Positions 20,138-32,174 of a stretch of 64,000 nucleotides of DNA are shown here, one piece after another. This stretch comes from Benincasa hispida. Taxonomy: Eukaryota; Streptophyta; Magnoliopsida; Cucurbitales; Cucurbitaceae. The stretch is from positions 39,284,467-39,348,466 of the forward strand of contig NC_052349.1 of assembly GCF_009727055.1 (NCBI RefSeq), given 5' to 3'. Each line of letters begins with the position of its first letter. Positions within the stretch are counted from its first letter, which is position 1. The position numbers and the translations under genes were made by a program. The notes beneath the pieces were generated by a model, which was given only the letters and a program-made list of their open reading frames with translations, searched no databases and had not been told where the DNA came from.

Positions 20138-23100
20138 TCAGGGACATGGATTGGGAAACCTCGAATGAATTTCGTCTATTTCAGAAATTATTTCAGGTGT
20201 GAGCTCAACCTTAACAGCATTTAGAATATCCAAGAGTTGCCATGACTTGGTAACTCCAAAAACAACACTTGCTACAAGGGGATGCCTGAGAACAAATGCT
20301 GCGGGAACCCAAAATTAGATATTGCTAGGATAACTAAAAACATAGAAAATGTCAAAAAAAAAAAAAAAAATAGTAAAACCAGTGACCAACTACAACAAGA
20401 TAGACGAAGAACCATAATCAATTCAGGGTGCAACAAGTCCTCCCAAGAAGTCAAGAAAATATAACTCATTTTAATTTCGGTTCATTGAAAGACATGCAAG
20501 TTTTTCAGAGTGATAGTTGTGGTTTATCAGATAGATCAACTTTACAACTCAAAGACGTAAATCTCATTTAGAGGCAACTAGATGTTCTTTACTAAAAGCT
20601 ATACCGGGAATTTGGCCCATATGTGAGTGTGATCTTTCATTTTTCATGAGCCTTTTAATATCGCCAGTACAGATGAGAAACCATCACTTGTCATGAGTCG
20701 GTTCCAAAAATCAAAGGTCATTTCAATTCTGATTCATAATGTTTGATGGCTAATGAAACAAGTAAAACTACTTTCCTCCCTATGCAACAATTATTTACTC
20801 AGCATAAAGAGAAATTATAAGCTAATTTAGATCTTTAACCGGCTGCAATTCTGGTATCTCACTATGCATATGGAAGCTACAGCCTTCGTTTTTTTTTTTT
20901 TTTTTTTTTTTTAATTATTCCTTCTCCATACAAGTTTCGGGTTTACAGTCCAAGAACCATGATTTCCTCTTCTGCTCCATCTTCAAAGATAATTTAGCAA
21001 TTTATTCATACATGGTCTATCGTAAACCGACTTACTATAGCAAGATGAAGTCTGTTCTGCAACATCTCAAAACACAACTTCACAAGGCTTACAACCTACT
21101 TTACAAGATCTATGTCCCAAACCTCGAAAGAAACAATATACAGAGAAGGAAAGAAAAGGGAGAACAAACCAATTGCCAGAGAGACTGGATGAAGGCCATA
21201 TGTCTTAGCAACCTTAACATATTCCTACGGACAATAGGCAACAGAAAACAAGTTAGTGAAAGCACCATGTTAAGCAGTCCACATACTCTGAAGCAGTGAC
21301 ATCAAATGTCATTATGATCTGAAGTAATAGTCAAACAATCATGCTACAAGTTTTTTAGCTTGCCTCTCGAAAGAGGATAGGCCGGCGGCCGCCTATTGTA
21401 GAATCGTCGATAACCTGGCATTTCACTGATCGGAAAAGTGTAAAAGAGCCGTTTCGGCTTACGACTCTTAAACGCAGATGTGAGCGAAGAGCTAAGCTAC
21501 TAATTTCATGGCGAAGGTTATAGTCAAACAATCATGCTACAAGTTTTTTACGCCCAACATTCTTCTTCAACATTACAAAATGCAAAAGCTTCACAATTGA
21601 CCGGTCGTTATCTTTCAGTTTTCATGTACTAAAAATAAAAAATAAGAACTGACGGATTTGCATACCATGGTAGCTGTTTTGATGACGTTATTGGTTAGGT
21701 TGTATCTAGATTCCCCTTCTAAATACTTTCCTGGAATGAACAAAGAAACATTAGTTCACATAGGAAAGTCCACATCTAATGAATTTGGAACAATTTCCTT
21801 TCCGTTTATGATCAGAAAAGATGACATGGGGAAGCGTTTTATAGAGACCTCTGAAAAGATTAAGTCGAGCATCTGCAGGACCACCTTCAGGAGAAAAGTA
21901 CTTCCCAGAAAGTATGCCCATTGCCAGGGGACTGTATGCTAATAAGCTGATTCTGAAAAAGATTGGATAATCCGTGAAACAACAATAACAAACATTCAAT
22001 ATTGTATTTAATAAGTTTATCAATTTCAAAAAGTATCAATAAGTTCCTAAGCTTTCAGTCTGTGTAATGGATCCATGAATTTTTAATTTGTATTTAATAG
22101 GTCTGTGAATTTTTAAAAATGTCAAATAGGTAAGAGACCTATCAAACACAAAGTTTAAAGTCCAATGACCTATTAGATGCTTGTTTAAGGACATATTAAA
22201 CACAAAATTGTAAGTTTAAGTTAAATGACCTATTAAGCACAACACAATTTGTGATCTAACCAAGAATGTATTACCTCTCATGATGACAACATTCAGCTAG
22301 GCCAGAATCAAAAGTTCGACAAAGCAAACTGTACGAGTTCTTCAAAGTAGAATTGTTCCATTTAGTAGCAATAAATATGAAAAGATAGAATAAGAACCAA
22401 AATATTGAGCTCAAGCACCTGCAATGATACAAGTTTCGGAAAGTGGGGATATCTTTCACCAATATGTGCAAATTTCATAACACCATAAGGTGTTTCGTTG
22501 CTGAGGCCAATGTACCTGATCTGAGAACACAAGTATTCCAAATTACTTGAAAACACGGTATGTTATTTGAGTGAGTGAGAGAGAGAACATGGCACTATGA
22601 TCGCCTACCTTACCAGCATCAGCAGCCTTGCTGAGCGCAAAAAGTTGCTCTTTTATAGAAACTGAACAATACTGCCAGGATGGATTATATTCAGTTTCTC
22701 CAAACATTGGAACATACCTTAAAAGACAAACATACACAAATGATTATGTTGTTCTCGCAACTAAAACAAATATATCGATATAACACAAAGATGGTGTCTG
22801 GTCAATAATTCACTGAAGAAAGTTTAAATAATTGTATCTCCCACAATATTGACAGATTAAGTTAGTACATACAAACCGATCAGGCCAATGAATCTGGTAA
22901 ATATCGATGAAATCCGTTTGCATTCTCTTTAAGCTGCACAAAATAGATATTTCACATCAGAGAAGATTTAATCTCCTCATCTCACATAGACTAGTCAGTA
23001 GATAGAGTTTATACTTCCTTCCAAGAGGAAGTTAAGAGATAACTAGCCATGGTATCTTATTGATTGTGGGCAACAGGGAGGGAAGGTGAAAAAAGGTTGG

Positions 23101-25726
23101 ATTTCAAATTTTTTTGTCACGACACAAAAAAAAATTTGAACGTTTGGTAAATCATGCCACATTTCCACAAAAATTATCTAAAATCATTTATAAATGTCGC
23201 TTCTTTGTGTAAGTAGCAAAAAACCTAATAGCATGACCATTTGAAATATTTCAAACATTGCAAGAATTTAAAACTTAGAAACCAAAAGAAACTCTGTGAA
23301 ACCTCAAAGACAAAAAAAATGTATTTATCCCTGATATCTATCTATGAAAATATGTTATTTCACACCATAGACCTAGCATCAATTGCTTCTGTAATATTTT
23401 TAGTATCCAAACACTTCGGTCCGCCTCGTATCCAAGTCATTTGCCCAGATGGTCCGGCAACCTGCATGATTGTATCAGAATTTGTCTCAGCATAAGAGTT
23501 CTAAGAAACAATCAAATTTAAGTTAGAAATCAAATTTGTGTTGGCCATTCCTAAAACCAAAGCAACCTAACCAAGAGGGAAAACAATCAGATAATTTGTA
23601 GCTTGGAAAGCTAGAGATTCTGTAGAATCCTAATAGCATTGATTCATTTAAAAAATAAATACTTTTTATAACATATTTAGATCAACCTTGCCACTACTGG
23701 CTTGTTTGGACTGACTATGAAAACCTAGAGATCAAAGCAAGTTTACTTGGCTCTTTCCTGTAGCCAATAAATCTGAAGTGCATGTTGAAAACCTTCTCTT
23801 TGATCAACGGATAGTATTGCATTCTGATGGCAGTGGTGAATTTGTAAAATATTTTGTTGCCTTCTTTTTTATTCCAATGGAATTTTACATAAGAAATATT
23901 TTCCTTATGCCCAAGAATAAACAACTTCGTTTTTTCTTTATTTTCTACGACATGGCAGCAAGGTCACTCTACTACTAACATTTTTTTTTCTTATGAGAAA
24001 CATCAATCATAATTTCATAGATAGTATAAATTACAAAAGGCAAGAGATGCCAAGAAAGATTACAAAATGTTATTCCACTGTGAAGTAAGGGAAGTAAGAT
24101 CATAATCACAAAAAAAAGGGGTGAGCGATGTACACCAAGTCAGAAATGTATACAAAAGGTAATAAAAAAATGAGTGAAATCCATCTCTCTCTCTTCAAAG
24201 ATGCGGTGATTCCATTCATTCTCTTCAAAAGTCACTCCACTACTTACAATACCATGTCACATATTTGGGTCATTAACAAATAGCTCTATCAAATATAAGC
24301 ATAGAAATATTGTTTAAACTGTCTTATCATTGCTTTTTCATTCTTTTGTTCCTATTGACTTTTTATCGTATGCCTTCTCCCCATTTTTTTTCTCTTATTA
24401 ATTGTGTGCCTCCTTCAACTCTTGATCAATTATCATCCTTTGAGGGACTTTTTAGTCATACTCCTAATTTCTCTTACCTAAAGGTGTGATGTGCATGTTA
24501 TCCTTTGTTAAAACTTTATAATAAGCATAATGTTAAGCCTAAAACTTCTCAAAATGTTTTTGTTGGATATACCCTTGATTATAAAGGATATATTCGTTAT
24601 AACCCTTTCACCAAAATGTCCACTGTCGCTCAGCTTCATGAAACCATTTTTCCATTTGCTAATCGTTAACTTCATGCTAAAACTGTTCTCTAAATTTTCC
24701 TTCTTTTCAAGACCCAATTTTCTTATTAAATACGCTTCTTACACTTTCTTCTAAACTCGTACCACCTACAGCTGATCCTGTACTTGTTGTACCAACTGTC
24801 TGTTGCTTGTTCTATTGATGTTCTACTAATCGTTCAACGCATGTTGACTTATGATCCAATATGTTCTTTGTTAATGAAAAAAGCACAGAGAATCAGAGTT
24901 TATACAATCTCTCTCTACCTGTTTTTTGTGCTATTAAAAAAATTACTTGATGAAAATTATCAGAGAGTTATACAATATCTCTCTACCTGTCATATGCTTA
25001 TTAAGTACTTATTCTTTAGAAATAACTCAAGCTGAACTAGCTAACAAAAGAAACAAAAGACCTATGTAACAGCTCAATGACCCACAATCTCTATGCCTTT
25101 ACATTGACCAAAGGAAGGTTACAAAAGCTAACTCCACAAATAATCAACGAAAACAACGATAAATAATAATAAATAAAATCAATTGCCAAAGAAATCTTGG
25201 CCAAATTGTAGAAATATAGCGCTACGGCATAGACGCACACACAGAGAGGCAAACCTTTGTAGCTAAAACTATACGATCCCGAGAAATTTTTCGGCTTCTG
25301 ATCCAATGGCCAAGGTACTCCTCGCTCCGGCCCTGAGTCTCAGAACGTTGAGGCACTGGATACCTGCAAATGGGGTTGAATATAGAGAAGGAACAAACAT
25401 GAACTCTCGGAAATGGAATTCTATAGTAGTGAGAAATGTAGGCATCATAGAATTGACTAGAAGAAGAGAGCGAGGCCAAAATACATTTCTGCAGAATCGA
25501 AGAAGTTGATGCCCGCATCGAAAGCTTGGTCGAGGAGGCTAAATGACTGAAACAGCGAGTTCTGCTCGCCGAACGTCATGGTACCTGTGAACATGCAGAG
25601 ATGAATAATTAGGTCATAGGGAACCAGAGGATTGAAAAGTAAAAAGCAAGAGAAATAATCGAATCAACCGAAGCAGAGCCTTGAAACCATGAGATTCGGA
25701 GCAAGATTGAAGAGAGGAACCGCCAT
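20138..25726 (-). CDS. Tas-type NADP-dependent aldo-keto reductase, 12 exons
   Basis: Exons in transcript order: 25726-25669, 25584-25485, 25363-25255, 23461-23373, 22933-22877, 22717-22609, 22520-22419, 22339-22275, 21952-21849, 21730-21666, 21224-21170, 20298-20138. All introns are GT-AG, phases agree, and the 1074 nt give 357 residues ending in RFPNPCP. The AKR catalytic tetrad is visible: Asp49 and Tyr54 in FDSAEMY, Lys89 in LATKV and His134 in YQIHWPD. Phrases such as RYIGLSNETPYGV, LLAYSPLAMGILSGKY and FVLRHPLVASVVFG are typical of the protein-tas group (Arabidopsis At1g04420-like). It should reduce a carbonyl compound with NADPH; the substrate is unknown. The N-terminus (MAVPLFNLAPNLMVSRLCFG) goes almost straight into the barrel, so no plastid transit peptide is evident. 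Intron 3 is 1.8 kb and holds a Copia remnant. Confidence 0.9.
21327..21550. repeat. 31-bp direct repeats flanking a 162-bp GC-rich insert
   Basis: An identical 31-bp stretch (ATAGTCAAACAATC to AAGTTTTTTA) occurs at 21327-21357 and 21520-21550. Between them, 21358-21519 is clearly richer in G and C than the rest of the intron, with GGCCGGCGGCCGCC and GTAAAAGAGCCGTTTCGGC. It lies in the reductase intron between exons 21666-21730 and 21170-21224. A 31-bp duplication is too long for known plant transposases. Capture of foreign (for example organellar) DNA during repair of a staggered break is a plausible origin. Confidence 0.75.
23715..24780 (+). pseudogene. Copia pol remnant inside a reductase intron
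   Basis: Plus-strand translation gives an integrase-like piece (VLHSDGSGEFVKYF, compare SDNGGEF) near 23815-23850. Further on, 24440-24660 gives HTPNFSYLKVFG-like and CVFLGYT-like phrases with frameshifts, then DYKGYIRYNPFT and HETIFPFA. This is the usual Copia segment between integrase and reverse transcriptase. It is antisense to the reductase gene, within its third intron. No LTRs were recognised, and stops and frameshifts are frequent. Confidence 0.75.
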
Positions 25727-26117
25727 TCTCCAAGAAGCAAGAAGAACAGGGTATAGAGGGCGGGAACCAAAAACGTCGAGACAATCTATGAAGATAAGCT
25801 TCAAACTGAAATAAAATCATTTTGTTTTCTAATTCTATTTTCACGTGGTTAATAAGTACAACTACAAAGGTTGGGTGTAGTCTAAGTCTACTTAATCATG
25901 ACTCTTTTTAGAAGAAAAAATTTTGGGTACATCTAGTGCACTTCACTTAGTAAATCCTAAATATTATCCAATAAAATAATATCATCATGTGATATTTTTA
26001 TTTTTTTTCTAATTCTATTTTGATGTGATTAATAAATGGAGAACATATATCTAGGAATTTTGTTAAAATAATGTTATTTTAATAATTATTAACAAAAATA
26101 GAGTTGGACTGAAATTA
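25727..26117. other. 5' flank of the reductase gene
   Basis: Directly upstream of the reductase ATG on the minus strand. It should hold the 5'UTR and core promoter, but no box stands out. The rest is AT-rich filler up to the MULE border. A short stretch at 25800-25840 and one at 25995-26030 share TCTAATTCTATTTTNANGTG(A)TTAATAA, a small local duplication. Confidence 0.4.
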
Positions 26118-27189
26118 ATGTAAAAAATAGGGTAATGGAATCGTGGACCCGGTACACGATTAGCCCTAAATCGTGGACAAGGTCCATGACTTCCTTCGCA
26201 TCACGTGCATCTGGCACATCTAGCACTGACCTGGCATAAGAAGACTGCCACATTGACAGTCATGTAGACTAGGTGATCGTGGCCGGGGTCTACAACTACC
26301 CTTAGTTGTGTACCGAGTATACGATTTAGTGGTCCCAAAACGCACCCCACAGCCTTCTCCCCCTTCACTTTCTTCCCATCTCAAACTTTTCACTTTCTTC
26401 CTCTCTCTCACAGTCGTGTGCCTTCTGTCGGTCCATCTATCGTTGCCATTCGCCGTTCTTCCTGCTGTCGCCGACCGTAGGTAACATTTTTTCCCAATAT
26501 ATGAGATTGTGCATAAAAGAAAAAATAGTGTTTCCAAAATATTTAAGTGTATGCTCCATAAATCTACTATTTTATTTTTTTTTTAATTTTTATTTGGGTT
26601 GATTTAAGTGTATGCTCCATAGATCTACATTTAAGCTGATTTGATTTTTTTTTTTTTAGTAATTTAATATTATAATTTGGACCATTACATTTAGGTTGAT
26701 TTGAATTGTTTTTTAGTTTAATATTATAACTTGGGCGGTTAAATTTGGGTTGATTTGGCTTTTTTATTTTAAAAGAAAATATTTGGATTGTTTGGACTGG
26801 TCATAAACTAATATTTGGATTGTTTGGAGTATTGATCTATTTAGACTGTTTAAAAGAAGAAACAAACTTTTTGAACCGATACCGGATTGGGTTGTTAGTA
26901 TTAACATATTCTTTTGTCACCTATAACAGTTGTAAAAATTTAAGTAAATATGTCGATGTGTTAAGAAGATTTAGTCATTCTTGAACCTGAAAATGATGGG
27001 GGACAGTAATATTGACGTAGAACTTGATGAATTATTAAGAAACGATAGAAGTGTAAAACATGATCTTAAGTTGGTACCGTCAGAGATGTTCACACAAATA
27101 AATTGAGAAATTACTAATTCAACTTGTGAATAGGGGTCAACATTGGAGGAAATGGGTAGATACATAGATAATTTTAGTTTAATACAAAA

Positions 27190-28320
27190 AGTAATATTAT
27201 TTGACACTAAAAAAGATTTACAACTAACTGTAAAAAAATATTGTGTGGCAGAACATTGTGAGATTGTCGTAGTAGAATCAATTAAGATATTTGGTATGTG
27301 AGATATAAACAGTGGAAGGATGGTTGTGATTGGTGGTTACGAGCATGTCAGCGTAAAACTCATGGGATGTTTGAAATTACCAGAATTGAAGGGGAGCCCT
27401 CATGTTTGTACTTAGAATTGATACAAGATAATTCACAACTTGATTCAAATTTTATGAGTATCGAAATCCAAAATACGGTTAGAGTTGATCCTTAGGTACA
27501 TTGGCCCTACTCCTAGAAGCAATTAAAAAGCAATGTGTTTATAATGTTAATTATAGACAGGTATGGCGAGCCAAGAGAAAAGCATTGATTCCTATGTTTG
27601 GTGATTGGGAGAAATCATATTCAAAACTTTCGTATTGGTTGAGTGTTGTTGTGCATTACAATCCTAGAACACAATCGGATTAGTATTTCTTTCCATCTGA
27701 CGTGCCAGGTACTACTATTTTTGGTCGAGTTTTTCTGGTCCTTTTGTTCTGCAAAAAGGGTTCAAATATTGCAGACCATTAATTCAGATTGATAGAACTC
27801 ATCTCTACGGAAAGTATAAGGGAAAATTATTGACTACCTTATCTATTGATGCAAACGTGCATATATTTCCTCTTGCTTTTGCTATTGTTGAAGGTGAAAA
27901 CTCGTCCAGTTGGTTATGGTTTTCATGGGCATTGCGTGAATATGTTACCCAACGAGATGGTATTTGCATGAACAAGTGGCAGTCATTCAAGATTCCATGC
28001 TCTCATGTAAGTGAAGTTTGTAATTACATGTGTTTGACATATATACTTCTCATTGATGAATGATACAAGTTGTCTCATTGTAAGTGATGTTATGAAGGTC
28101 ACTTCGATTTAATACAACACCCAGATTATTGGCCAGAATTATCATTTACAAAAGCTCGTCCAAATGCGGACTTACTAAGAGAACAAGGTCACCCAAAAAG
28201 TGCGCAAATTTATAATGAAATGGATTAGATAGAGGCTAGCCAAAAAGTTCGATGAACAATTTGCAAGGGAGAAAGACATAAGAAGCGTACTTGTCCACAA
28301 CATACATTAAGTGCTGTCTT
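27190..28320 (+). pseudogene. MuDR-type MULE transposase, broken
   Basis: Domains appear in the family order. The N-terminal MuDR DNA-binding domain has YKQWKDGCDWWLRACQRK and LELIQDNSQLDSNF (27300-27455). A linker follows with YNVNYRQVWRAKRKAL and FGDWEKSYSKL (27535-27680). Next is the DDE-type MULE core, with a LQIDGTHLYGKYKGKL-like phrase and ANVHIFPLAFAIVEGENSS (27780-27900). A SWIM-like FKIPCSHVSEVC (27985-28020) precedes a C-terminal zinc-knuckle region near 28240-28310 (CTICKGE-like, broken by stops). Stops at 27493-27495 and later, plus frameshifts, make it non-functional. Most of the segment between DDE core and SWIM is deleted. Confidence 0.88.
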
Positions 28321-28342
28321 TTTGGGCCATTTATGACTTTGT

Positions 28343-28555
28343 TATGTAATCCATTTTTTATGTAATTGTACTTTTTATGTAATAGACTTTTTATTTTTTT
28401 ATGAAATGGATTTTGTTATGTAATTTGAAGTTCTTAGTAATGGATTTTATTATGTAATAGATTTTTTAATGTAATGGATTTTGTTATGGAATTGACTATA
28501 TGTAATGTAATTTAAATTTCTTGGGTAATGGATTTTTTTATGTAATGTGTTTATA
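28343..28555 (+). repeat. Degenerate short repeat of TAATGGATTTTGTTATG
   Basis: About nine loose copies of a 17-22 bp unit, consensus close to TAATGGATTTTNTTATG, fill the space between the transposase and the PMD frame. Spacing is irregular. It probably grew by slippage. Confidence 0.7.
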
Positions 28556-28576
28556 TTCTTTTAGTGTTTATGCATC

Positions 28577-29788
28577 ATGGAGCCTGGTCCTTCTAATCTT
28601 ATACAACTATATCAACAAAATACCCCTCGTTCACAATCGATATGTGATAGTTCTTCTACTGTAGTTTTGAGTTGTCGGAGAAAGGAAGCACTTGCACAAC
28701 ATATTATCTCGTTTGATCCACGTATTATTCCTTACGTACAACAGGTTGATTTTCTTGGGATTGCACAGATTGGATTTATCCAACTTAATTAACACCTCAT
28801 TACTGCTTTAGTAGAGCATTGGAGACCAGAAACCCACACATTTCACATGTCTTGTGGGGAATGTACAATTACGTTGCAGGATGTTGCTATTCAGTTTGGA
28901 TTACGAGTCAATGGAGAACCTTTGATAGGTTCATTACAATATGATTGGAAAACTGTTTGTGACAAGCTTTTGGGCGTTCGATCAAATGATTTGAAAGATT
29001 CAAGATTGAGTATCCCGTGGTTAGCATCCCAATTTCCTAAATTGCCTCCCGATGCCGACGACATCAGCATACGTAGGTATACACGAGCATATATTATGAG
29101 CTTATTGGAGGATTTTTTTCGATGAAAAGTCGAACATTCTGGTACATCTTATGTTTCTCCCTCTGCTGTCTGATTTCAAGCATGTTGGTATATACTCATG
29201 GGGTGGTGCCTGTCTTGCATAGCTTTATATAAAACTTTGTCAGACTATTAATGCACAAACATTGGAAATAGCGGGACCACTGATTCTACTATAGGTATGG
29301 GCCTATGATAGATTTAAAGTCATATCACCACAAGTCCAATTACAGGCCTTAGTGCCAGATATTATTTCATTTATATATTTATTCCATTATCATTTTATGT
29401 AATAAAACAAATTAATTGCATTTTTTTTATAATTTTAGATGAAGTCGTGTATTAGCTACCTTTGAACAATCAACAAATATGTTGCTAGTATATCGACAAA
29501 TATTTGACAGACTGATGCACAATCAGGTAAAAAATGTATACTAAAAACTTTTTAGGTGTCTAATTATTTTTTTCAAATTAATTGGATACCACACACGCAA
29601 GATATTTGGTCATTACATCCTTTTACTGTCTTGATGGTCAAGATATCTGTTGACAGTTAGTCCTCTTATATGCTTCCATATAGTAGAGTGACATCATATA
29701 GATCGTGTATTGAGATAGTTCTGTCTGCGACAAATGATACCTTCGTTGTGTTATACACTCTCAACACTACACCAAATTGATTTGAGAG
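28577..29788 (+). pseudogene. Plant mobile domain (PMD/MAIL-type) gene, broken
   Basis: 28577-28792 encodes an N-terminal part (MEPGPSNLIQLYQQ, later FDPRIIPYVQQVDFLG) that ends at a TAA. Reading resumes in the same frame with HWRPETHTF and [19 protein letters not shown], the PMD hallmark, then [12 protein letters not shown] and [14 protein letters not shown]. The C-terminal part is spread over other frames: STNMLLVYRQIFDRLM near 29475, then QDIWSLHPF and a RQMIPSLCYT-like phrase near 29740. The fragment ends LHQIDLR at 29788, exactly where the inverted LTR begins. PMD proteins act in silencing and development in plants and are also carried by transposons; this copy looks transposon-borne and dead. 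Confidence 0.85.
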
Positions 29789-31514
29789 TGTAGAACCTCT
29801 TCAAAGCTCGATCTCCAGCTGCAATCTTCTCCAAATCTTGTTGCAGACCACCTCAAGATCTTTCTCACTATTCTTTTGGTGCTCTAGCTTGAGTTGTGGG
29901 ATTCAAAACAAGCTTGAATCAAAGGATGAAGGAGAATAGCTCACAGTAGCAATCTGGTTGAAGAACACTTTCTTCAGCCCGAATTTTCTCTAAAATTATC
30001 TATTTATTGCATGTCTGAAATTCACTCCAAACTCTTCGATATATTGCAGATCAACATGCAAGGGAGAGAGTTGCATTAGTTGCAGCTCATGCTTGGAGTA
30101 ACACAAGGTAATGTTGATGGCTTTTTGTGTGAGCAAGTAGAAGATGGACAATGGAAAACATGATTTTTCCATTTGTGTTTTGTTTTGCCAATTTTCCAAT
30201 TTTATCACAAAATCAAAACTTGATATTTCTAAAAAACTAAAAAATAAAATTAATTTAATAAATTAGTTTTTAAATAAAACTAATTAATTTAATATCAAAT
30301 ATTAAATTAATTTTTACACACATTCATCTTTATATATTTAAATCATATTTAAATATAAATTCTCCTATTGATTTAATTCACAAATTAAACATGTAATTAT
30401 ATCTCATATAATTACTAATTCCGTTAATTCTAATTTGAGCATTTCAAATTAACTTATCACGCTATTCTAGAACTAGTCCATTTACGAGCTAGTAGGGGGA
30501 TATGGCGGACCTATAAATCATGGGCTCCAACGATTCAAAATTAATTGGCTAAACTCATTAGACCAGATTAATCCCCATTCCGTAACTGATGAGTCACTCC
30601 ACTAAAGCCCATAGTTGCACTCCCCTCACTATAGATATATTATGTCCACATGATTTAAACATAATCAGCAAGTCGACCCTTCATAGGTTGTTCGTAATAA
30701 CGGCTAGGTCAAATATCTATTTTACCCCCGAGATTACGTCTTATTTCTCAAGTTCCTACTGATCCTCTAATGAACAACTAGTTTGTGATCTAATCACTAA
30801 ACCAAACTCTCTTAACCCAGTGAGAGGGTGAGGCCCCTTGTTCAAGACCTGGATTCAGTACTTGAGAGAACAACCTTTCTTCTATCTCTAAATCGGGTAG
30901 GTATGAACTCCGTCTTGCATCCTATGTCCCCAGCTATCTACTAGGTCTTACCCTACAATGGGAGTCTTATTGAACCGACACTGTTGAGCCAACCCTCACC
31001 TATGCAAATCTAAGGGTAATTCTGAATAAACAAAAGTTCATAGTTAGCTCAGGATTAAGATCGAATTACCTAGGTCATATAGGTGAAATAGTCAATCTTA
31101 TATAGTAAACAACATTATAAAGTAAGAATGACTTATTTCTTGGTCCGATCTTATGCAAACTCATTGCATAGGACGCCCCCCACTCCTCATGTCATATCAT
31201 GTACAAATAAGAATCACATCGTATGTAGCACTTTACAACTCTTTGTAACAACTACAGAGTAGGCCGCATCCAATGGTGTTACCAGAATAAGGTACCCAAC
31301 CTTATTCATGTACCATAGATCATTTTGACTATTTACTCGAATCTGATCCACTCTTATGTCTCCACATAAAGTTCAGTACTCATGCAATAGTCATGGGTCT
31401 TAGTTTATTGGATTTAGAATTTCATACAATTTATGAAATCAATAATAAGTATATTGATTATAGAAAATGTTTATCATTTTACAAACTGCGAGTTTTAGGA
31501 CATAAAACCCAACA
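29789..31514 (-). mobile_element. Copia LTR in reverse orientation
   Basis: Read on the minus strand it starts TGTTGGGTTTTATGTCC at 31514, carries the landmarks of this LTR superfamily (GAGTTTGCATAAGATCGGACC, TTAATCCTGAG) and ends GGTTCTACA at 29789. The left edge cuts the PMD frame. No matching 5-bp duplication is seen (GAGAG left, TGCTC right), since the right side abuts a truncated LTR of another element. A solo LTR with one flank rearranged is the simplest reading. Confidence 0.75.
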
Positions 31515-31574
31515 TGCTCACGAGTGGTGTATACTGCCTATCGCATAGCAAATCGAGAGCATACACGACAGCTC

Positions 31575-31755
31575 AACGTTTCTAAATGATCGTATACACG
31601 CGTGCAATTTACTAAACGATCGTCTAGCTTTTTCCTATATGATCGCGCACCTAAGCGTTTACTAATCGATCATCTATACGATCACACCTCTTTTACTACA
31701 CGATCGTCTACCTTTACTCAAACGATCAAGCATTGTCTATACGATAGACACCTGA
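31575..31755 (+). repeat. Cluster of ACGATCGT-type palindromes (truncated 5' LTR)
   Basis: Seven or more variants of AACGATCGT, TACGATCAC or ATGATCGC in 180 bp, spaced irregularly by 15-35 bp. The best matches read CTAAACGATCGTCTAG and CTACACGATCGTCTAC. The same cluster occurs at the equivalent place in the other LTRs. Confidence 0.85.
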
Positions 31756-32174
31756 TATCTCCCACTTACTTGGTCGTGGTAAACGATTATGCTTTCCTCC
31801 TTCCCTCTACCAAATCCAACAGAGCCTACACCTCCTGGATTCTCACACCGAGAATATCGAGGGTTCCAAGTGTGGTGTCTTTCCTACTGCCATGTTTGTG
31901 AGGAGGTCGTTCGTAGGTAGACGATTTGGTGGACGATTACTTGGACATTCTTAGCGAGAGCGAGAGAAGCGGTCCTTGGATGAGAACAATTTTTTTTTTT
32001 TTTTTTTTTGTGAAGAAGGATTATTCAACTGGTATATTTCTTGTTCTCTTGTTGTTTGTTAAAGTTCAAAGCATGCCTGTAATTTGTAGTTAATGCATAA
32101 TTTATCTGTTTGATTATGAATGCGGCAATTCTGTCACAATGAGTTTAAACGATCTTGCTTTCGCTCAGAGGTAC

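Larger units (their letters stand above)
26118..29788 (+). mobile_element. MULE (Mutator-like) element with a PMD gene, inactive
   Basis: The left border region (26118-26330) repeats an ATCGTGGACC / GGTNCACGAT inverted motif several times. A CT-rich leader (26345-26480) with a GTAGGTAACA donor-like site follows, then a MuDR-type transposase remnant and a plant mobile domain (PMD) remnant in the same direction. Transposase plus PMD in one MULE is a combination I know from plants. The right terminal repeat was not found, since the PMD end runs into an inverted LTR at 29789. Both frames carry stops and frameshifts. Confidence 0.8.

Noticed and set aside
21327..21550. Transposon with a 31-bp target duplication
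   Set aside because: No terminal inverted repeats, and no plant transposase family makes duplications of that size.
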